From contig CAMQBP010000164.1 of the NCBI GenBank assembly GCA_946999025.1, positions 1 through 5,147 of the forward strand: DNA of 5,147 nt. Direction: 5' to 3'. This document shows, one piece after another, positions 1 to 5,106 of this stretch. Positions within the stretch are counted from its first letter, which is position 1. Every line of letters begins with the position of its first letter. A program made the translations under genes and the position numbers. This stretch comes from an uncultured Prevotella sp. (GTDB taxonomy: Bacteria > Bacteroidota > Bacteroidia > Bacteroidales > Bacteroidaceae). Under the pieces are notes generated by a model. It was not told where the DNA came from. It searched no databases and was given only the letters and a program-made list of their open reading frames with translations.

Positions 1-2
1 CC

Positions 3-107
3 AAAGTCAATGAGTTTAGAATGGTGGATGATTTTGTGAGCTTCCACATAGGAAATCTAATAGGAATTATCCGCTGGCGAGAGCAGATTAAAGCAATTAA
101 CTCGTAA
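3..107 (+). CDS. Possible 3' end of an upstream gene (partial, unrecognised)
   Basis: The third forward frame is open from the window edge to a TAA at 105-107, giving about 34 residues that end in RWREQIKAINS. The mix of hydrophobic and charged residues (for example a stretch reading FHIGNLIGIIRW) could be the C-terminal helix of a real protein. I do not recognise the family and the fragment is too short to assign. The stop codon falls inside the first unit of the 8-bp repeat array that begins at 99, so the gene would end exactly where the repeats start. An open frame of this length is not rare by chance, so the call is tentative. Confidence 0.35.
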   Translation, partial: KVNEFRMVDDFVSFHIGNLIGIIRWREQIKAINS

Positions 108-201
108 ACATGTAAATTTCAAACTCGTAAACATATAAACTTGTGAACTCGTCAACTTGTGAACTCGTCAACTTTTGAACTTTTAAACCTGTCAACTCAT
201 A
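99..201. repeat. Degenerate 8-bp tandem repeat array, consensus AACTYGTN
   Basis: About 13 consecutive units can be read, each starting with AA and mostly AAC: AACTCGTA, AACATGTA, a 7-base unit AATTTCA, AACTCGTA, AACATATA, AACTTGTG, AACTCGTC, AACTTGTG, AACTCGTC, AACTTTTG, AACTTTTA, AACCTGTC, AACTCATA. There is higher-order structure: 138-153 and 154-169 are identical 16-mers (AACTTGTGAACTCGTC), and 99-119 resembles 122-142 at a distance of 23 (16+7). The units abut with no spacers, so this is not a CRISPR array. The period of 8 is not a multiple of three and stops occur, so it is not coding. Similar-looking AACTCGTAAAC-type strings are, as far as I recall, common between genes of Prevotella and Bacteroides. 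The function is unknown. Confidence 0.85.
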
Positions 202-240
202 CATGCACAACCATCAACCCCTCTCTCCTCTGTTGTTTCT

Positions 241-257
241 CCCCTCCTTTGGAGGGG
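241..257. repeat. C/G-rich perfect hairpin, candidate dispersed intergenic (REP-like) element
   Basis: CCCCTCC at 241-247 pairs perfectly with GGAGGGG at 251-257 around a TTT loop. It sits in a strongly strand-biased block: pyrimidine-rich from about 216 to 250, then G-rich from 251 to 279 with runs of 4, 5 and 4 G. The composition differs sharply from the AT-rich repeat before it. The hairpin lies about 40 bases upstream of the glycosylase start and has no T tract, so it is a poor intrinsic terminator. The reverse complement (GCCTCCCCCATCCCCTCC followed by AAAGGAGGGGAG) has the look of short palindromes scattered between genes in Bacteroidetes genomes. That copies exist elsewhere is inference and cannot be tested from this window. 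No convincing promoter was seen between 202 and 298. Confidence 0.6.
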
Positions 258-298
258 ATGGGGGAGGCTTTCCGGGGAGATAGGCTGCCCTACCCACA

Positions 299-889
299 AT
301 GATAGAAACCCATCCCTTTGAACCTTTCTTGCCCAAGAATGCCACCTTGCTGATGTTGGGCACGTTTCCGCCGGCCCCCAAGCGGTGGTGCATGCCGTTT
401 TATTACCCCAATTTTCAGAACGACATGTGGCGCATCTTCGGTTATTTGTTTTTCGGTGACAAGCAACATTTCGTGAACCAGCGGGACAAAACGTTCCATT
501 TGGACGCACTGAAAGCCTTTCTCGAAGAAAAAGGTGTGGCTCTCTTCGATACAGCCCTGCGTGTGCGCCGAACCAAAAACACCGCATCTGACAAGGATTT
601 GGAAATCATCGAGCCGGCCGACCTCGATGGGTTGCTGCGGGCTATGCCACATTGTACAGCCGTACTCACGGCCGGTCAGAAGGCTACGGCCATCTTCACC
701 AGCCATTTTGGCGTTACTGCGCCTGCGATGGGGCAGTACGTCACGTTCAGCTTCGACGGCCGGTCGATGCGGTTGTACCGCATGCCCAGCTCTTCGCGAG
801 CCTATCCCATGAAGTTGGAGAGGAAGGCAGAAAGTTATCGGGTGATGTTCGAAGACGTGCTGGGACTGCCCGCTAAAAAGAATGAATAA
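299..889 (+). CDS. Uracil/hypoxanthine-type DNA glycosylase family protein
   Basis: This 196-residue protein belongs to the uracil-DNA glycosylase superfamily and is closest in pattern to the hypoxanthine (deoxyinosine) or mismatch glycosylase group. Members cut the N-glycosidic bond of deaminated bases in DNA and start base excision repair in the cytoplasm. Visible motifs are the nucleotide-pocket loop LMLGTFPP (residues 17-25), a YYPNFQNDMW block (35-44) whose Asn41 lines up with the conserved asparagine of the PRNxFW motif in hypoxanthine-DNA glycosylases, an FDT segment (83-85), and the C-terminal DNA-intercalation loop RMPSSSRAYP (161-170). The last differs from the more usual PSTSPA form. 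The ATG at 299 fits the family N terminus (HPFEPFLP); no Shine-Dalgarno is seen. Uridine kinase starts 11 bases after the stop, implying one operon. The substrate (U, hypoxanthine or other) cannot be decided from sequence. Confidence 0.85.
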   Translation: MIETHPFEPFLPKNATLLMLGTFPPAPKRWCMPFYYPNFQNDMWRIFGYLFFGDKQHFVNQRDKTFHLDALKAFLEEKGVALFDTALRVRRTKNTASDKDLEIIEPADLDGLLRAMPHCTAVLTAGQKATAIFTSHFGVTAPAMGQYVTFSFDGRSMRLYRMPSSSRAYPMKLERKAESYRVMFEDVLGLPAKKNE

Positions 890-900
890 AACAAACAGAT

Positions 901-1551
901 ATGATGACAGACAGAGAACGAAATCATGAAGTGACCGTCATTGGCATCGCAGGCGGCACTGGATCGGGAAAGACCACGGTGGTCAGGAAGATTGTTGAGG
1001 CCTTGCCACCTAATCATGTGGCCGTGGTGCCGCTCGACTCGTATTACAACGACACTTCAGAAATGACCGAGGAAGAGCGCCACGCCATCAACTTTGACCA
1101 TCCCGATGCCTTCGACTGGAAGCTGCTCATCAAGCAGGTGAACGAATTGCGCGAGGGTGAACCCATCGAGCAGCCCACCTATTCTTATTTAAAGTGCAAC
1201 CGCCTGCCTGAAACCATCCATGTGGAGCCCAGGCCAGTGATTATCATCGAGGGCATCATGACACTGCTCAACAAGCGGCTGCGCGTGATGATGGATCTGA
1301 AGGTGTTTGTTGATTGCGATCCAGACGAGCGGCTCATCCGCAACATCCAGCGCGATACTATCGAGCGGGGGAGAGATGTTAACATGGTGGTTCAGCGATA
1401 TTTGGACGTGCTGAAGCCTATGCACGAGCAATTTATCGAACCCACCAAGCGTTTTGCCGACGTGATTATCCCGCAAGGAGGGGAGAATCTCAAGGGCATT
1501 GATATCCTCTGTAAGTATGTCGAGCGCCTGGTGCTGATGAATTTAAATTGA
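901..1551 (+). CDS. udk: Uridine kinase (uridine/cytidine salvage kinase)
   Basis: This 216-residue cytoplasmic P-loop kinase phosphorylates uridine, and normally cytidine, with ATP or GTP to give UMP or CMP in pyrimidine salvage. Walker A is GGTGSGKT (residues 18-25). LDSYYND (45-51) carries Asp46, the probable catalytic base. NFDHPDAFDW (64-73) is the typical udk signature. PTYSYLKCNR (92-101) is the nucleoside-recognition loop, IIIEGIM (114-120) a core strand, and RDTIERGR (151-158) the lid. The length matches the family (about 205-215). One oddity: the recognition loop normally ends YxxHxR or YDFxTHSR, with a His contacting the pyrimidine, but here that place is Cys99. The ATG at 901 is followed at once by another at 904, and either could be used. 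It lies 11 bases behind the glycosylase gene and is probably co-transcribed with it. Family assignment is firm; substrate preference is not. Confidence 0.95.
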   Translation: MMTDRERNHEVTVIGIAGGTGSGKTTVVRKIVEALPPNHVAVVPLDSYYNDTSEMTEEERHAINFDHPDAFDWKLLIKQVNELREGEPIEQPTYSYLKCNRLPETIHVEPRPVIIIEGIMTLLNKRLRVMMDLKVFVDCDPDERLIRNIQRDTIERGRDVNMVVQRYLDVLKPMHEQFIEPTKRFADVIIPQGGENLKGIDILCKYVERLVLMNLN

Positions 1552-1566
1552 CCCATGGACAGTGCG

Positions 1567-1601
1567 GAGGCGTGAGTCGAAATGGTTTCATGATGCACCT
1601 C
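1567..1601 (+). terminator. Weak imperfect hairpin after udk (possible terminator)
   Basis: GAGG at 1567-1570 pairs with CCTC at 1598-1601, extended by a G-C pair and two wobbles beyond one mismatch. An inner GAAA/TTTC stem with loop TGG sits at 1579-1589. It is followed only by short T runs (CTTGCCGTTTCC). It is the only hairpin seen between udk and the gpx promoter, so it may help end the glycosylase-udk transcript. The stem is poor and the call is weak. Confidence 0.25.
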
Positions 1602-1669
1602 TTGCCGTTTCCGATTAGACGTTTTCCTTCTTTTGGGTTATAAATTAATATTTATTCGCATTTCGTACC

Positions 1670-1700
1670 TTCGGAATGTCGATTTTATTCGCTATCTTTG
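1670..1700 (+). promoter_or_regulatory. Bacteroidetes-type promoter for the peroxidase gene
   Basis: TATCTTTG at 1693-1700 is a perfect match to the Bacteroidetes -7 element TAnnTTTG. TTCG at 1670-1673, 19 bases upstream, is a 3-of-4 match to the -33 element TTTG. The surroundings are AT-rich. Transcription should start about 5-7 bases after 1700, giving a 5' leader of about 95 bases before the ATG at 1801. As no other good promoter is seen before trxB, this one may serve both genes. Confidence 0.7.
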
Positions 1701-1725
1701 CGAGAGCAAGATGGTTGAGATGTCA

Positions 1726-1750
1726 ATGGTGATTGAGTCTTCTTCACCAT
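1726..1750 (+). promoter_or_regulatory. Stem-loop in the 5' leader of the peroxidase mRNA
   Basis: ATGGTGA (1726-1732) pairs perfectly with TCACCAT (1744-1750) around an 11-base loop. It lies about 20 bases inside the predicted transcript and about 50 bases before the chosen start codon. It could be a protein-binding or stability element, or a chance structure. No known riboswitch is recognised. Confidence 0.4.
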
Positions 1751-1800
1751 CAACACAACTACGACATTGTAATATATTCATTTATAATAAACAGAAGAAA

Positions 1801-2349
1801 ATGAAAACAATTTATGATTTTTCAGTAAAAGACAGAAAAGGTAACGATGTATCTCTCAAGGAGTATGCCAACGAAGTGCTCTTGATTGTTAACACAGCGA
1901 CAAAATGTGGTTTCACTCCTCAATACGAAGAGCTGGAGAAACTCTACGAGAAATATCATCCAAAAGGTTTCGAAATCCTTGATTTCCCTTGCAATCAATT
2001 TGGACAGCAGGCACCGGGAACGGACGAGAGCATCCACGAGTTCTGCAAACTGACATACGGTACCGAATTCCCACGCTTCAAGAAAATCAAGGTAAACGGT
2101 GATGATGCCGACCCACTGTACAAGTTCCTCAAAGAACAGAAAGGCTTTGCAGGTTGGGACATGAGTCACCCCATCGCTCCAATCCTCGTTGACATCCTGT
2201 CAAAAGAAGACCCCGATTACGAGCAGAAGCCCGACATTAAATGGAATTTCACCAAGTTCCTTATCAACAAGCAGGGACAGGTTGTCGCACGCTTCGAGCC
2301 TACAGAGAAGTTAGAGCATGTCGCTCAGCAAATCGAGGAACTGTTATAA
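1801..2349 (+). CDS. Glutathione peroxidase-family thiol peroxidase (probably thioredoxin-dependent)
   Basis: This 182-residue protein with a thioredoxin fold reduces hydrogen peroxide and organic or lipid hydroperoxides in the cytoplasm. The family tetrad is visible: peroxidatic Cys36 in NTATKCGFTP (31-40), Gln70 in FPCNQFGQQ (62-70), and Trp148-Asn149 in KWNF (147-150). Cys replaces the selenocysteine of animal enzymes. Cys82 in FCKLTYG (81-87) matches the resolving cysteine of thioredoxin-dependent relatives such as yeast Gpx3 (Cys36/64/82, the same numbers here), so thioredoxin rather than glutathione is the likely reductant. Residues 113-146, around the GWDMSHP segment, form a longer loop before KWNF than in the short yeast form. 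I chose ATG 1801 because the family begins near MKTIYDFSVK and an A-rich leader precedes it. The frame stays open upstream to 1633, but that would start before the promoter. trxB follows 112 bases later. Confidence 0.93.
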   Translation: MKTIYDFSVKDRKGNDVSLKEYANEVLLIVNTATKCGFTPQYEELEKLYEKYHPKGFEILDFPCNQFGQQAPGTDESIHEFCKLTYGTEFPRFKKIKVNGDDADPLYKFLKEQKGFAGWDMSHPIAPILVDILSKEDPDYEQKPDIKWNFTKFLINKQGQVVARFEPTEKLEHVAQQIEELL

Positions 2350-2350
2350 T

Positions 2351-2411
2351 TGAAAGTGAAAAAGGTGAAACCCGCATGCATTCGTATGTGTGTTTCACCT
2401 TTTTCGTTTCA
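2351..2411 (+). terminator. Strong intrinsic terminator or attenuator between gpx and trxB
   Basis: GAAAAAGGTGAAAC (2358-2371) pairs perfectly over 14 bases with 2392-2405. An inner stem (CGCAT with ATGTG, one wobble) continues near the loop, and an outer TGAAA/TTTCA pair lies beyond a small internal loop. The A tract on the left and T tract on the right are inside the stem, as in many bidirectional terminators; more T-rich sequence follows (2407-2428). It starts one base after the gpx stop. It should end most gpx transcripts, with trxB fed by read-through or by a promoter I cannot identify. Confidence 0.75.
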
Positions 2412-2431
2412 TCTTTCCCATTTTTCGTTAC

Positions 2432-2446
2432 AGCGTTCACAACGCT
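2432..2446 (+). promoter_or_regulatory. Small perfect hairpin just upstream of trxB
   Basis: AGCGTT (2432-2437), loop CAC, AACGCT (2441-2446). It is 15 bases before the trxB start and is followed by an AT-rich stretch. It could be an operator half-site pair, an mRNA stability element at the start of the trxB message, or chance. No TAnnTTTG element was found between 2412 and 2461; the nearest string, TATTTTAC at 2454-2461, is a poor match. Confidence 0.3.
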
Positions 2447-2461
2447 TATTTCATATTTTAC

Positions 2462-3415
2462 ATGATGGAACAACAAAAACAATATACCCGTTGCCTCATT
2501 GTTGGTAGCGGACCGGCAGGCTATACGGCTGCCATCTATGCGGCTCGCGCCAATCTCAATCCCGTTCTTTATTGCGGATTGCAGACAGGTGGCCAGCTCA
2601 CTCAAACCACTGAGGTGGAGAATTTTCCCGGTTATCCCGAGGGTGTCGACGGCAATCAGATGATGATGGATTTGCGTCAGCAGGCCGAACGCTACGGAAC
2701 CGACATCCGAGACGGTGAGATTGTCAAGGCTGACTTGACTAAAGCACCTTACACACTGGTCACCGACAGTGGCGATGAGCTTCAGGCAGAAACCTTGATT
2801 ATCGCTACAGGAGCATCTGCCAAGTATCTTGGCTTGGACGATGAGGAGAAATATAAGGGGCAAGGTGTGAGTGCCTGTGCCACCTGTGACGGATTTTTCT
2901 ATCGCGGCAAGGTAGTGGCTGTTGTGGGTGGTGGGGATACTGCTTGCGAAGAAGCTACCTATCTGGCCGGCCTTTGCAGCAAGGTGTACATGATTGTGCG
3001 CAAAGATTATCTGCGCGCCTCAGAGGTGATGCAACAACGTGTGGAAGAGAACGAGAAGATAGAGATACTCTATAAGCACAACGCCACTGGCCTCTATGGT
3101 GAAAATGGCGTTGAGGGCGTACATCTGGTCAAGCATTTGGGCGAGGAAAACGAGGAGCGTTACGACCTGCCCATCGACGGTTTCTTCTTAGCTATTGGGC
3201 ACACTCCCAATTCGTCTGTGTTTAAAGACTTCCTTGAAACCAATCAAGCAGGCTACATTAAGACCATCCCCGGAACGCCAAAGACCAAGATTCCTGGTGT
3301 GTATGCGGCTGGTGATGTGGCTGATCCCGTGTATCGTCAGGCTGTCGTAGCTGCTGGAACAGGCTGTCAGGCTGCCCTTGAGGCAGAGCGATACCTTACT
3401 GAAATCAATAAATAA
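2462..3415 (+). CDS. trxB: Thioredoxin reductase (NADPH, FAD-dependent)
   Basis: This 317-residue cytoplasmic flavoenzyme passes electrons from NADPH through FAD and a redox-active disulfide to thioredoxin. Motifs in order: FAD-binding GSGPAG (15-20), GGQLTQTTEVENFPGYP (43-59), ATGA (115-118), active-site CATC (Cys139/Cys142) followed by DGFFYRGK, NADPH-binding GGGDTA (156-161), VRKDYLRA (179-186) with the Arg/Lys/Arg pattern that holds the 2'-phosphate, and C-terminal FAD motif AAGDVADP (282-289). Length matches low-molecular-weight bacterial TrxB. Start: ATG at 2462 or 2465 (MMEQQ) fits the family. An ATG at 2390 is in frame but would add 24 hydrophobic residues coded by the terminator hairpin, so it is rejected. 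Probable partner of the thiol peroxidase upstream. Further cysteines at 38, 162, 172 and 302 lie outside the active site. Confidence 0.97.
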   Translation: MMEQQKQYTRCLIVGSGPAGYTAAIYAARANLNPVLYCGLQTGGQLTQTTEVENFPGYPEGVDGNQMMMDLRQQAERYGTDIRDGEIVKADLTKAPYTLVTDSGDELQAETLIIATGASAKYLGLDDEEKYKGQGVSACATCDGFFYRGKVVAVVGGGDTACEEATYLAGLCSKVYMIVRKDYLRASEVMQQRVEENEKIEILYKHNATGLYGENGVEGVHLVKHLGEENEERYDLPIDGFFLAIGHTPNSSVFKDFLETNQAGYIKTIPGTPKTKIPGVYAAGDVADPVYRQAVVAAGTGCQAALEAERYLTEINK

Positions 3416-3471
3416 TCTTGGACTTGCGCTGGATTTAAGAGTAAATAACCTTACTTTCAGCATGCCGAAGA

Positions 3472-3489
3472 AACGTAAGTTTGTACGTT
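3472..3489. other. Short hairpin in the trxB 3' region
   Basis: AACGTA (3472-3477), loop AGTTTG, TACGTT (3484-3489), followed by four A. It lies between the trxB stop and the main terminator at 3525. It has no T tract and no clear role; it may be chance or an mRNA 3' stability element. Confidence 0.2.
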
Positions 3490-3524
3490 AAAACATGACG
3501 GCAGCGTTGACAAGATGGATAAAT

Positions 3525-3568
3525 AAAAGCGGTCTATAGCACACGATGAGTGTTATAGACCGCTTTTT
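3525..3568. terminator. Bidirectional intrinsic terminator between trxB and pepT
   Basis: AAAAGCGGTCTATA (3525-3538) continues into GCAC (3539-3542) and pairs with GTGT (3550-3553) and TATAGACCGCTTTT (3554-3567), giving an 18-bp stem with one G-T wobble and a 7-base loop. T runs end the stem on both strands (TTTTT at 3564-3568; TTTT opposite 3525-3528). It sits between two convergent genes and can end both transcripts. Confidence 0.9.
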
Positions 3569-3643
3569 GTCACATTGTTTTTATCTTTCTTTCAATAGAA
3601 TCGTTTTATATATCAAGCTGGATTGCAGCCAAAACGAAATGCG

Positions 3644-4867
3644 TTAGTCGTTGTATTGGGCCGTAATTTCGCAGATCTTCACAATAACTTCGACCGCCTT
3701 TTTCATGACCTGAATAGAAACAAACTCATAAGGACCGTGGAAGTTAACGCCGCCAGCGAAGATGTTTGGGCAGGGTAAGCCCTTGAAACTGAGCTGTGCG
3801 CCATCGGTTCCGCCACGGATAGGCTCCACCTTTGGAGCCACACCAGTTTCTTGCATGGCTTGCAAAACGATGTCGATGACGTGCATGTTCGGTTCGATTT
3901 TCTCCTTCATGTTGTAGTACTGGTCCTTGATGACAATCTCAACCGTACCCTCACCATACTTTTCGTTCATCTTTTCCGCGCAGTCTTCCATAAAGTCCTT
4001 GCGGTCTTCAAACTTCTCACGGTCGTGATCTCGGATGAGATAACTCATCTTGGCCTCTTCCGTTCGGGTCTCCATGCCCAGCAGATGATAGAATCCCTGA
4101 TAGCCCTCGGTGTTCTCAGGAATGTCCGTGTCGGGAATCATGGCGTTGAACTCGCATGCTAACCGATTGGCATTGATCATCTTGTCCTTTGCATATCCTG
4201 TATGAACGCTCACCCCTTTGATAGTGATTTTGGCGCTGGCAGCGTTAAAGTTCTCGTACTCCAGGTCGCCAATGTCACCTCCATCCATGGTGTAAGCCCA
4301 GCTGCATCCAAACTTTTCCACGTCAAAATGGTGTGCACCAAGACCTATTTCCTCATCAGGATTGAACCCCATGCGAATGTCACCATGCTCAATTTCGTCG
4401 TGATCGCGTAGGTAGCACATGGCATCTACAATCTCTGCGATACCTGCCTTGTCGTCAGCACCCAGCAAGGTGTGCCCATCTGTCACGATAAGATCCTCGC
4501 CGATGTGCGCCTTCAGTTCAGGAAATTTCTCTGGAGAAGACACGATACCCTCTGAAAGGATGATATCGCCGCCGTCATAATTGTTCACAATGCGCGCCTT
4601 GATATTAGCTCCGCTGGCATCGGGACTGGTGTCATAATGTGAGATGAAGCCGATGGTGGGTACGTCTTTTTTGGTGTTTGCCTTCAGCGTGGCATAGATG
4701 TATCCTTTCTCATCCATCTCTACATCTGAAAATCCTTCACGTTCCAACTCCTCTTTGAGGTACTTGGCGAAAATGAGTTGCTTTGATGTACTGGGGACTG
4801 TCTGCGAGTCTTCGGACGACTGGGTATCAAACTTGGTATAGTTGATAAATCTCTCTGTAATGTCCAT
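3644..4867 (-). CDS. pepT: Peptidase T (tripeptide aminopeptidase, M20B)
   Basis: This 407-residue cytoplasmic di-zinc aminopeptidase releases the N-terminal residue from tripeptides in the last steps of peptide breakdown. Length equals that of enterobacterial PepT (about 408). Metal and catalytic residues are visible: His77 and Asp79 in FISHYDTSPD (74-83), Asp138 in LLGADDKAG (134-142), Glu172 (general base) and Glu173 in NPDEEIG (169-175), Asp195 in TMDGGD (193-198), and His377 in GVNFHGPYEF (373-382). The lid (dimerisation) domain runs roughly from 205 to 320 and includes GVSVHTGYAK (218-227). RGGTDGAQLS (351-360) binds substrate. It starts 37 bases after the tRNA-Arg gene on the same strand with no hairpin between, so tRNA and pepT may share a transcript. 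The leader before ATG 4867 is A-rich with no Shine-Dalgarno. It converges on trxB. Confidence 0.97.
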   Translation of the reverse strand: MDITERFINYTKFDTQSSEDSQTVPSTSKQLIFAKYLKEELEREGFSDVEMDEKGYIYATLKANTKKDVPTIGFISHYDTSPDASGANIKARIVNNYDGGDIILSEGIVSSPEKFPELKAHIGEDLIVTDGHTLLGADDKAGIAEIVDAMCYLRDHDEIEHGDIRMGFNPDEEIGLGAHHFDVEKFGCSWAYTMDGGDIGDLEYENFNAASAKITIKGVSVHTGYAKDKMINANRLACEFNAMIPDTDIPENTEGYQGFYHLLGMETRTEEAKMSYLIRDHDREKFEDRKDFMEDCAEKMNEKYGEGTVEIVIKDQYYNMKEKIEPNMHVIDIVLQAMQETGVAPKVEPIRGGTDGAQLSFKGLPCPNIFAGGVNFHGPYEFVSIQVMKKAVEVIVKICEITAQYND

Positions 4868-4904
4868 GTGTTTTTAGAATTAAGTGTGATTTCACTAGTA
4901 AATG

Positions 4905-4978
4905 TGACTCCGGCGGGATTCAAACCCGCGATCTCAGGAACCGGAATCCTGCATTCTATTCAGCTGAACTACGGAGCC
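4905..4978 (-). tRNA. tRNA-Arg (anticodon CCG, reads CGG)
   Basis: The - strand folds as a full 74-base cloverleaf. The acceptor stem GGCTCCG/CGGAGTC has one G-T pair. The D stem is GTTC/GAAT. The anticodon stem CAGGA/TCCTG holds loop TTCCGGT, so the anticodon is CCG. The variable loop is AGATC, the T stem GCGGG/CCCGC has loop TTTGAAT, and the discriminator is A. The CCA end is not encoded (CAT follows), as expected in Bacteroidetes. It lies between a strong promoter and pepT. Confidence 0.97.
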
Positions 4979-4990
4979 ATAATGTGTGTG

Positions 4991-5022
4991 CAAATATAAA
5001 GAAAAAAGTTGATACCGACAAA
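4991..5022 (-). promoter_or_regulatory. Consensus Bacteroidetes promoter for tRNA-Arg (and perhaps pepT)
   Basis: Read on the - strand, TTTG at 5022-5019 is followed after 20 bases by TATATTTG at 4998-4991. Both elements match the Bacteroidetes consensus (TTTG; TAnnTTTG) exactly and at the usual spacing. Transcription should start near 4984-4987, only about 6-9 bases before the tRNA 5' end, so RNase P would remove a very short leader. Confidence 0.85.
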
Positions 5023-5106
5023 ACATGCTTTCTTATTTTTCTTTTTTCCGTTTTGTGGCCACCATGTGGTATGAAAACTCTTTCGGTCATATTTTACATT
5101 CCAGCC

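Noticed and set aside
99..201. CRISPR-like array
   Set aside because: Units are 8 bp, abut without unique spacers, and vary within the unit; no cas gene is present.
290..706. Open frame of 138 codons on the - strand opposite the glycosylase
   Set aside because: It lies inside a well-supported + strand gene with clear family motifs, and its own translation shows no recognisable domain.
2390..2461. Upstream in-frame start for trxB adding a hydrophobic N terminus
   Set aside because: The extra 24 residues are encoded partly by the right arm of the terminator hairpin and partly by AT-rich leader; thioredoxin reductases of this type are cytoplasmic and start near MEQQ.
2300..2863. Open frame of 187 codons on the - strand across the gpx end, hairpin and trxB start
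   Set aside because: It reads through the terminator hairpin and through the conserved FAD-binding region of trxB; no motif is seen. It is a shadow frame.
3462..3491. Tiny ORF MPKKRKFVR after trxB
   Set aside because: Nine codons, overlapping a hairpin, with no ribosome-binding context; it resembles a nuclear localisation motif only by chance.
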